A stretch of DNA of 11,339 bases, from positions 1-11,339 of the forward strand of contig USQP01000011.1 in the NCBI GenBank assembly GCA_900556945.1. Direction: 5' to 3'. The notes under the pieces are model-generated. The model saw nothing but the letters and a program-made list of their open reading frames with translations, made no database searches and was not told the origin of the DNA. This document shows positions 5,613 through 11,339 of this stretch, in pieces. Within the stretch, counting starts at the first letter, position 1; every line of letters begins with the position of its first letter. The position numbers and the translations under genes are program-made. Source of the DNA: an uncultured Clostridium sp. GTDB taxonomy: Bacteria; Bacillota; Clostridia; TANB77; CAG-508.

Positions 5613-7259
5613 ATGAGTGGATTAATGCAATGGTTTAAGTCAAGTAATAAGATGAAAAGATGGATCGTTTTAATTTTAATAGGAATTTTGTTTGCCTGCT
5701 ATGGATTAGCTAAAATATTAGTAATGAAAGAGATTTCTTTTCAAGAAGTAGGAGAGGTTATTCTTATATTTGTAATAGGATTTGTTTCTATTATTTTAGG
5801 GTTAGTTTTTCTAAATAAGAGAACTTTAGAAGTACTAATTGAGTCAACAGACGAAAGAATGGAACATAAAAATAATGTAAATGTAAAATCTCTAATTTTT
5901 AATAAAACAGTGTATGACAAAGGACCTAATATTGTAGTGATTGGTGGAGGAACAGGCTTAGATACGGTTTTGACAGGTTTAAAAAATTATACCAGTAATT
6001 TAACAGCAATTGTAACCATATCTGATTATGGAGAAGCAGCGACAACTTCTAGAAGAGAATTGCAAATGTTGCCTTTGGGTGATGTTAAAGATAGTATTGT
6101 TTCATTAGCGGCAAAAGAAGGACAAATTAATAGATTGTTTAATCATGAGTTTACAAATGGAAAATTAAAAGGGCTTAATTTTTCAGATATCTATTTTTCA
6201 GCAATGAAAGAGATTAATGGGAATTTTGAAGATTCTATTATAAAAAGTAATGAAGTCTTAAATATGGTAGGAAGAGTAATTCCTGTAACTTTGGATGAAA
6301 TGAAAATTGTTGCAGAGCTTGCAAATGGGTATGTAGTAGAAGAAAAATCTAGAATTCCAGAAGTGGTTTCAGAAAAATTAACAAAAATAAATAGAATTCT
6401 AATTAGTCCAACAAATTGTAGACCAGCTCCTGGAGTAGTGGATGCAATAAAAAGTGCGGATTGTATTATAATTGGACCTGGAAGTTTATATACTAATGTG
6501 ATACCAAATCTTTTAGTAAATGGAGTAACAAAGGCAATTAAAGAAAGTAGTGCGATAAAAGTATATATTAGTAATATTATGACAGAACCAGGACAAACAG
6601 ATGAATATAGTGTTTCGGACCACTTAAATGCTATTATTGATCATTGTGGAGCTGGTGTAGTAGATTATTGTATTTATGATACGGGAGAAATTATTCCAGA
6701 ATTTATTAAACAATATAATTTAGAAGGGCAGGATTTAGTAGAACAAGATATTGAAAAAGTAAAAGGAATTAAATTCTTACAAAGAAATTTATCTATGATT
6801 AGAGAAGGACATATTAGACACGATCCAAGCTTAGTAGCATCTTCAATTATTGAATTGATTTGTGATGATTTAAAATATCAAGATAAGCAAAATGATCCGC
6901 AATATTTAATGCTAAATACAAAATTAAGAGAAGAAAAAAGAATTAACAAAATAAAGAAAAATATGAAGAAACAAGATAAAAAAGGTATTCGTGCAAAGAA
7001 TAAAACGGATCATAAAAGAAGAGGAAAGAGTAAATTTAGTAATAAATATCAAGATAGGATTGCATCGATTAGAGAAGCGGATGAAAAAGCAAGAAGGAAA
7101 AATGAAAAAGAAGCGTCAAGAAAAAGTAAAAAAACGACAAAAAAAAGTACACAGAGTCATACAAGAAATAAAAATACAAAAGGAAAAAAGAAAACTTCAC
7201 AAGAACTAAGGAATGAAATGTTAAAAAAGTTGGAAGGTAGTAAATTAAAAGAAAAATAA
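5613..7259 (+). CDS. yvcK: Membrane-anchored YvcK/CofD-like protein with basic C-terminal tail
   Basis: YvcK-family proteins bind UDP-sugars such as UDP-GlcNAc and link carbon metabolism to cell-wall synthesis; B. subtilis YvcK is needed on gluconeogenic carbon sources. This 548-residue protein is far longer than the ~317-residue B. subtilis form. It has two N-terminal membrane helices (about 17-37 and 48-67), then the YvcK core (105-421) with VVIGGGTGLD (108-117), IIGPGSLYTNVIPNLLV (286-302), MTEPGQTDEYSVSDH (323-337) and IRHDP (401-405). A 110-residue tail follows in which about 45 of the last 112 residues are Lys or Arg. The usual DDGG-SSG ligand loop is replaced by SDYGEAATTSRREL (137-150), so ligand specificity may differ. 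AAGGAG (5601-5606) sets the ATG. The next gene starts 13 bp on, indicating an operon. The family call is strong; the exact ligand is uncertain. Confidence 0.9.
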   Translation: MSGLMQWFKSSNKMKRWIVLILIGILFACYGLAKILVMKEISFQEVGEVILIFVIGFVSIILGLVFLNKRTLEVLIESTDERMEHKNNVNVKSLIFNKTVYDKGPNIVVIGGGTGLDTVLTGLKNYTSNLTAIVTISDYGEAATTSRRELQMLPLGDVKDSIVSLAAKEGQINRLFNHEFTNGKLKGLNFSDIYFSAMKEINGNFEDSIIKSNEVLNMVGRVIPVTLDEMKIVAELANGYVVEEKSRIPEVVSEKLTKINRILISPTNCRPAPGVVDAIKSADCIIIGPGSLYTNVIPNLLVNGVTKAIKESSAIKVYISNIMTEPGQTDEYSVSDHLNAIIDHCGAGVVDYCIYDTGEIIPEFIKQYNLEGQDLVEQDIEKVKGIKFLQRNLSMIREGHIRHDPSLVASSIIELICDDLKYQDKQNDPQYLMLNTKLREEKRINKIKKNMKKQDKKGIRAKNKTDHKRRGKSKFSNKYQDRIASIREADEKARRKNEKEASRKSKKTTKKSTQSHTRNKNTKGKKKTSQELRNEMLKKLEGSKLKEK

Positions 7260-7272
7260 TGGGAGGAAGAGA

Positions 7273-9309
7273 ATGAGATTTACAAAAGAAGATTTTAATT
7301 TAGAAAATGGATTAACGAAAGAATGGATTGTTACAAATGGAATAGGGGGATACAGCTCTTCTACCATAATAGGAGCAAATACGAGAAAATATCATGGCTT
7401 ATTAGTCGCTCCTCTAACACCTCCAGCTAGAAGATTTTTAGTACTTTCAAAGCTAGATGAAAGTATAGAAATAGATGAAAAAAAATATGACTTATATACC
7501 AATATAGGGAAACAGTATATTTCGAAAGGATATCAATATCAGGAAGAATTTAGAAAAGAATATGTTCCTATTTTTAAATATAAAATAGGAACCACGGAAA
7601 TTACAAAAATAATCTGTATGGAATATGGAAAAAATACAGTTGGGGTATACTATAAGGTAAAAAATGGAAAAAGTAAAACCAAATTAACTTTAGCTCCTAT
7701 TATCAATTTTAGAGATTTTCATACGATGAATGATAATCATAATTTTGAATTAAAGCAAGATATTAATAAAAATAAAGTGAAAATTATAATCGACGGAAAT
7801 TCCCAAACACCGATTTATATGAATCTATCGAAAGGAATTTATATAAAACATGAAAACGATAGTTTTAAAAATATGTTTTATATAGAAGAAGAAAAAAGAG
7901 GATTTTATCCAGAAGAAAATCATGCAGTGCCAGGGAGATATGAAGTAGAAATTAAACCAAAAGAAGAAAAAGAAATCTCTTTTGTATGTTCGTTAGAGGA
8001 GAATATAGAGCAAATTGATGTAAAAGATTTAATTAATGGTGAAATTACTCGTTTAGAAAACTTATTTAATCAATCATTACTAATTGACTATACAAAGGAA
8101 AAGAAAACAAAAGCAGAGAAAGAAAAAGATGAATTAATAAAAACATATTTCATGGCGACTGATAATTTTGTAGTATATCGTCCTAATTTTAGATTACATA
8201 CAATTATTGCAGGTTATCCATGGTTCTTAGATTGGGGAAGAGATACTTTAATTGCTTTTGAAGGAGTGTTGCTAGTAACAAAGCGATTTGATATAGCAAA
8301 AGAAGTGTTAAAAACGATGATAAGAGATGTAAAATTTGGATTAGTTCCTAATGGTTATTCTGGATATGATAATAGACCTTTATATAATAGTGTAGATGCA
8401 TCTTTACTCTTGTTTGAAGCGATTCAAAAATACATAGACTATACAGGGGACGATAAGTTCATAAAAGAGGAATTTTATGAAAAATTAGAAGATATTATAG
8501 AAAATTATAGTAAAGGAATTGATGTTGATAACAATAATATATATCTAGATGATGATGGATTAATTGTCTCAGGAACGGAAGAAACACAAAATACGTGGAT
8601 GGATGCAAAATATGGTGGGATTGCAGTAACCCCTAGATCAGGAAAAGCAGTAGAAGTGAACAGCTTGTGGTATAATGCTAATATGATAATGGTTGCTTTC
8701 AGTAAGAAATTCGGGCATACATTAAAAGTAAAAAAATATAAAAAGATAGCTGAAGATTGTAGAAGTGCATTTAATAACAAATTTTATAATGCAAAAACCA
8801 AATGCCTCTATGATGTTTTAGGGGATAGTAAAATTAGACCAAATCAATTATTTGCTTTAAGTTTAACTTATCCTATCATAGAACCAAATTCAGAAGAAGC
8901 AAAAAACATAATAGCGACAGTAGAAAAGAAATTATTAAATGCATATGGTCTAAAAACTCTAGCCAAAGGGGAAGAAAATTATGTTGAGGTTTATGAAGGA
9001 GATAGTAAAAAAAGAGATAATAGTTATCACCAAGGAATTACTTGGCCATGGCTGTTAGGATTATATTATAATTCATTAAAAAATATTTTAAAGGGGAAAA
9101 AGAAGAAAGAAGAGAAAAAAGAACTAGAAGAAAAAATAGAAAAATTTGTGGAAAAGACAAATAAAACTTTTAAAAAAGAAATTTACAAAAGTGGATGCAT
9201 TGGTAGTATTTCAGAATTATATGATTCAAGGAGACCATATTTACCAAAAGGAACTTTTGCGCAAGCATGGAGTGTAGCAGAGGTATTTCGAATTATATTA
9301 AAAAAATAA
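7273..9309 (+). CDS. Glycogen debranching enzyme, amylo-alpha-1,6-glucosidase (GH133 type)
   Basis: This cytoplasmic enzyme hydrolyses alpha-1,6 branch points of glycogen-like glucans. The N-terminal bacterial/archaeal GDE domain begins with WIVTNGIGGYSSSTIIGANT (18-37) and RKYHGLLVAPL (38-48). The C-terminal (alpha/alpha)6 glucosidase domain starts near 287 and carries AGYPWFLDWGRDT (313-325), YNSVDASLLLFEAI (371-384), TWMDAK (441-446), YHQGITWPWLLG (585-596), GSISELYD (644-651) and GTFAQAWSVAE (660-670). D444 and E648 are the likely acid/base pair by analogy with eukaryotic debranchers; this is inferred. At 678 residues it is full length. A Lys/Glu-rich stretch (606-630) is a low-complexity insertion. 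GGGAGG (7261-7266) precedes the ATG by 6 bases, 13 bp after yvcK, so the two are co-transcribed. A terminator follows. No other glycogen gene is in view. Confidence 0.92.
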   Translation: MRFTKEDFNLENGLTKEWIVTNGIGGYSSSTIIGANTRKYHGLLVAPLTPPARRFLVLSKLDESIEIDEKKYDLYTNIGKQYISKGYQYQEEFRKEYVPIFKYKIGTTEITKIICMEYGKNTVGVYYKVKNGKSKTKLTLAPIINFRDFHTMNDNHNFELKQDINKNKVKIIIDGNSQTPIYMNLSKGIYIKHENDSFKNMFYIEEEKRGFYPEENHAVPGRYEVEIKPKEEKEISFVCSLEENIEQIDVKDLINGEITRLENLFNQSLLIDYTKEKKTKAEKEKDELIKTYFMATDNFVVYRPNFRLHTIIAGYPWFLDWGRDTLIAFEGVLLVTKRFDIAKEVLKTMIRDVKFGLVPNGYSGYDNRPLYNSVDASLLLFEAIQKYIDYTGDDKFIKEEFYEKLEDIIENYSKGIDVDNNNIYLDDDGLIVSGTEETQNTWMDAKYGGIAVTPRSGKAVEVNSLWYNANMIMVAFSKKFGHTLKVKKYKKIAEDCRSAFNNKFYNAKTKCLYDVLGDSKIRPNQLFALSLTYPIIEPNSEEAKNIIATVEKKLLNAYGLKTLAKGEENYVEVYEGDSKKRDNSYHQGITWPWLLGLYYNSLKNILKGKKKKEEKKELEEKIEKFVEKTNKTFKKEIYKSGCIGSISELYDSRRPYLPKGTFAQAWSVAEVFRIILKK

Positions 9310-9315
9310 ATTGGT

Positions 9316-9364
9316 AAAGAAGAAGAGAGTTTTTTAGTATAGACGGATCTCCTTCTTCTTTTTT
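9316..9364 (+). terminator. Terminator after the debranching enzyme gene
   Basis: AAAGAAGAAG (9316-9325) pairs with CTTCTTCTTT (9352-9361). After a one-base bulge (9326), GAG (9327-9329) pairs with CTC (9349-9351), enclosing a 19-base loop. The stem ends in a run of six T (9359-9364). It begins 7 bp after the stop codon and closes the murB-yvcK-debranching unit. Confidence 0.7.
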
Positions 9365-9373
9365 ATATTCTAG

Positions 9374-9490
9374 GAAAGTTATCATGGTATGATAGCTTTC
9401 TGTAGAAGATAATTATGAGGATTATTAAAATCTCTAAGCAGTTATTACTGCATAGAAATTCTTGAATCCGTTTTTTATAAATCGATAGGA
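9374..9490. other. Non-coding region with two hairpins, function unknown
   Basis: A 12-bp inverted repeat (9374-9385 with 9389-9400, one G-T wobble, 3-base loop) is followed by a second hairpin: TCTA (9433-9436) and GCAGT (9438-9442) pair with ACTGC (9447-9451) and TAGA (9453-9456) around an A-A mismatch and the loop TATT. A run of six T occurs at 9471-9476, too far from the second stem for a clear terminator. I recognise no riboswitch or RNA family here, and there is no open frame with a ribosome site. Confidence 0.45.
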
Positions 9491-9519
9491 TTGAAATTTT
9501 ACATAAAATGTGGTAAAAT
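9491..9519 (+). promoter_or_regulatory. Sigma-A promoter for the lipoprotein gene
   Basis: TTGAAA (9491-9496), 17 bases, then TAAAAT (9514-9519) with an extended -10 TG at 9511-9512. This is a near-consensus site. The predicted start near 9526 gives a leader of about 28 bases containing AAGGAGG. Confidence 0.75.
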
Positions 9520-9553
9520 ATAAGTACGAAACTTTAAGGAGGTGTCTCTTATC

Positions 9554-10168
9554 ATGAATAGGAAGAGACGGAAAATTTGCTTAAAAATTTGTTGCTTTTT
9601 TGTGTGCGTAATTGGTGTATCCATGATGACTGCATGTGGATGCACGAGTGGACGCATAAAAGTACAAACGACAGCAACAGCTACAGAAGGGACAAAAATT
9701 GAAAAAACAACGGTTGAAGAAACAACAATTGAAGAGACAACAGTTGAAGAAACAACGGTTGAAAAAACCTATGGGATTATCCAGATAGAGAGTCTGGAAG
9801 GAATTTCCTTAGAGGGAAATCCCAAAATCCCATGCACAGTTGGCTTATTTTCACAAGCTACAGAGGCTATTGAAAATCCTCTGAAAATTACTCTTAATGA
9901 AGAGGCAGAAAAAAGAAAAATCTCCTTTTCATTTGTTGGTAAAAACAACGAGAAGATTCATGGCATTACGAAGGGAGTTCTCATAGAAAAAAATGAGGAC
10001 TTAACATATACGAAAGAAGAGGTATCGTATATTGGTAATGTTGCGACTTTTGCAATAAATATGCCAGATGTTTCTTCAGTCGAAAAATCGACAGTGGTTG
10101 TATATGAAATTTCCTTTCAAAAAGAGGAAATAGAATATACAGGTTACTTAGCTTTTTGTTTCCAATAA
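9554..10168 (+). CDS. Small lipoprotein of unknown function with Thr/Glu repeat spacer
   Basis: The 204-residue protein starts with a basic n-region (MNRKRRK), a Cys-rich hydrophobic core and the lipobox-like MTAC, so cleavage and lipidation at Cys28 are likely and the protein would sit on the outer face of the membrane. Residues 50-71 form a spacer of repeated EETTV/EETTI units. The rest (about 74-204) looks beta-rich and contains Cys94 and Cys202; I recognise no domain. I place the start at ATG 9554, eleven bases after AAGGAGG (9536-9542). An in-frame GTG at 9542 overlaps that ribosome site and cannot be the start. The gene has its own promoter and terminator, so it is a single-gene unit between the debranching enzyme and holA. 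Function is not inferable from the sequence. Confidence 0.8.
   Translation: MNRKRRKICLKICCFFVCVIGVSMMTACGCTSGRIKVQTTATATEGTKIEKTTVEETTIEETTVEETTVEKTYGIIQIESLEGISLEGNPKIPCTVGLFSQATEAIENPLKITLNEEAEKRKISFSFVGKNNEKIHGITKGVLIEKNEDLTYTKEEVSYIGNVATFAINMPDVSSVEKSTVVVYEISFQKEEIEYTGYLAFCFQ
9701..9768 (+). repeat. 15-bp tandem repeat inside the lipoprotein gene
   Basis: Four 15-bp units (9701-9715, 9716-9730, 9731-9745, 9746-9760) of the form GAAGAAACAACGGTT with a few substitutions, plus half of a fifth (9761-9768). Each codes for five residues (E-[EK]-T-T-[VI]), so copy-number change keeps the frame and alters only spacer length. Confidence 0.9.
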
Positions 10169-10181
10169 AGTAGCAGGATTT

Positions 10182-10213
10182 TGCCATTCTTTTTGAATGG
10201 CATTTTCCTTTTT
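10182..10213 (+). terminator. Terminator after the lipoprotein gene
   Basis: TGCCATTC (10182-10189) pairs with GAATGGCA (10195-10202) around a TTTTT loop. TTTT, CC and TTTTT follow. The flanking AGGA (10175-10178) and TCCT (10206-10209) could extend the stem past an internal loop. It begins 14 bp after the stop codon. Confidence 0.8.
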
Positions 10214-10228
10214 ATTAAGAAAAATAAC

Positions 10229-10257
10229 TTGAAAAAAGGACAAGAGAATGATAAGAT
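10229..10257 (+). promoter_or_regulatory. Sigma-A promoter for holA
   Basis: TTGAAA (10229-10234), 17 bases, then TAAGAT (10252-10257) with an extended -10 TG at 10249-10250. The layout is the same as the murB and lipoprotein promoters. The predicted start is near 10264, just before the AGGAG ribosome site. Confidence 0.65.
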
Positions 10258-10287
10258 AAAATAAAAAAATAAACTAGGAGAAGTCAA

Positions 10288-11309
10288 ATGATATCCATTG
10301 AAAATTTGGAAAAAGAATTAAAAAATAATAAATTAAATAGTTTATATCTTTTATACGGGGAAGAACTTTTTTTATTAGAGACATCTTTAAAAAAAATAAA
10401 AGCTCTATTTGGTGAGTGTATAAAAGGAATAAACTTTATTTCAATTGATGAGACGAATGTAAGCGAATTAATAGCAGATATAGAGACACCAGCATTTGGA
10501 TGTGAAAAAAAGCTAATTGTAGCACGAAATACGGGGTTATTTAAGAAAGAAGGCAAAAGAAAAAATGCAGAACTTACTAAATTAAAAGAAAAAATAATTG
10601 AATATCTAGAAGAAAATATCGAAATTATAAATCAAAGCATTATACTTGTATTTGTAGAGGAAGAAGTAGAAACAAAACAGGAAGTATATAAAGTAATGGA
10701 TAAACTAGGTATTGTTTGCAAATTTGAGTTTCAAAAGCCGATGCAAATAGAAAAAAGAATAAAAGCCATCTGTAATGGTTATAAGGTACAAATAGATGAT
10801 AATACTTTAAGATACTTTATAGAATGCTGTGGCACGAATATGCAAGATTTAATTAATGAAATTAGAAAATTAATTGAATATGCAGGGGAAAATGGCAAAA
10901 TTCAAAAAGAGGATATTGATAAATTAACCATAAAAAAGTTAGAAAGTATTATATTTGATTTAACAGACAATTTAGGCAAAAAAGAAATAGCTAAAGCATT
11001 AGAGGTTCTTGAAAATTTAATTTATGCGAAAGAACCAATCCAAAAGATTTTAATCACACTTTATAATCACTTTAAGAAATTGTATTTTACAAAGTTAGCA
11101 TTAAAATATCATAAAGATATCATTGGTAGTTTAAACTTAAAACCAAATCAAACTTTTTTGGTGAATAAATATAAAATGCAGGCAAAGTATTTTCAAGAGA
11201 AAGAGTTGAGGGATATTTTACAGAGTTTAAGAGATTTGGATTATAATTATAAAAATGGCATCATAGATTTACAAGTTGGATTAGAATCTATACTTTGTCA
11301 ATATTGTTC
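10288..11309 (+). CDS. holA: DNA polymerase III delta subunit (HolA), last codons missing
   Basis: HolA is the clamp-loader subunit that opens the sliding clamp during replication. The frame starts at ATG 10288, seven bases after AGGAG (10276-10280), and gives 340 native residues, close to the usual family length (about 340). Recognisable parts are the N-terminal LYLLYGEELFLLE (19-31), the middle segment CGTNMQDLINEIRKLIEYAG (181-200), LESIIFDLTDNLGKKEIAKA (218-237) and the C-terminal collar helices ending DLQVGLESIL (327-336). No stop codon is reached: native sequence ends inside codon 341 and the frame continues into the adapter, so any residues read after that are false. Only a few residues are probably lost. 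In many Bacillota holA follows comEC; here it follows a lipoprotein and has its own promoter. Confidence 0.93.
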
Positions 11310-11339
11310 CTGTCTCTTATACACATCTGACGCTGCCGA
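11310..11339 (-). other. Nextera/Tn5 Read-1 sequencing adapter, reverse complement (artefact)
   Basis: The last 30 bases are the reverse complement of the adapter seen at the left end, starting with the 19-bp mosaic end CTGTCTCTTATACACATCT (11310-11328) and lacking only the final three adapter bases. The sequence is not genomic and truncates holA. Confidence 0.98.

Noticed and set aside
6991..7209. A Lys/Arg-rich 72-residue open frame on the + strand
   Set aside because: It is an out-of-frame reading of the purine-rich yvcK tail, with no ribosome site; the yvcK frame is continuous through it.
8505..8780. Open frame on the - strand inside the debranching enzyme gene
   Set aside because: Antisense shadow of a well-conserved coding region with no ribosome site. 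The same applies to - strand frames at 321-542, 1762-2211, 4551-5286, 9981-10187 and 10284-10556, and to + strand frames at 3765-3947 and 4167-4445 inside spoVV.
9542..9553. GTG at 9542 as the lipoprotein start, giving four extra residues
   Set aside because: The GTG overlaps the AAGGAGG ribosome site; ATG 9554 with an 11-base gap fits, and the signal peptide begins properly there.
23..11328. A composite transposon bounded by 19-bp inverted repeats
   Set aside because: The repeats are the Tn5 mosaic ends of sequencing adapters. Adapter sequence continues outside them, there is no transposase, and the 9 bases just inside each end do not match.

Overview
The window suggests a low-GC, endospore-forming member of the Bacillota, most likely a Clostridia-type bacterium. 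The DNA is AT-rich throughout, ribosome binding sites are strong AGGAGG/GGGAGG types, housekeeping promoters read TTGAAA-N17-TGnTAnnnT, and two sporulation proteins (dipicolinate synthase subunit A and SpoVV/YlbJ) are present. I cannot name a genus. Both ends are not genomic: positions 1-41 and 11310-11339 are the same Nextera/Tn5 Read-1 adapter in opposite orientation, so the biological sequence is 42-11309. The first and last genes are cut by tagmentation, not by biology.

Left block (42-2953, + strand): a 5'-truncated membrane-anchored TPR protein, dpaA (dipicolinate synthase subunit A, without its usual partner dpaB) and uppP (undecaprenyl-diphosphatase). These are tightly spaced, with a possible sigma-K-type promoter before dpaA and a hairpin terminator after uppP.

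Middle block (3038-4465, - strand): a 73-residue Met/Pro/Tyr- and Cys-rich protein of unknown function, and spoVV (ylbJ), the proposed mother-cell exporter of dipicolinate. Each has a sigma-E-like promoter just upstream. Together with dpaA this makes a small dipicolinate/spore locus.

Right block (4627-9309, + strand): murB (peptidoglycan precursor synthesis), an unusual YvcK-family protein with two N-terminal membrane helices, an altered ligand-loop motif and a very basic C-terminal tail, and a GH133-type glycogen debranching enzyme. The murB-yvcK pairing is a remnant of the common murB-rapZ-yvcK-whiA order, here without rapZ and whiA. The murB promoter overlaps the divergent sporulation promoter of spoVV. 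A GC-richer, internally repeated 50-bp insert lies between murB and yvcK.

Far right (9310-11309): a terminator and an unexplained hairpin region, a small lipoprotein with a 15-bp/5-residue tandem repeat spacer, and holA (DNA polymerase III delta), complete except for its last few codons. I saw no tRNA, rRNA, CRISPR array, insertion sequence or known riboswitch.
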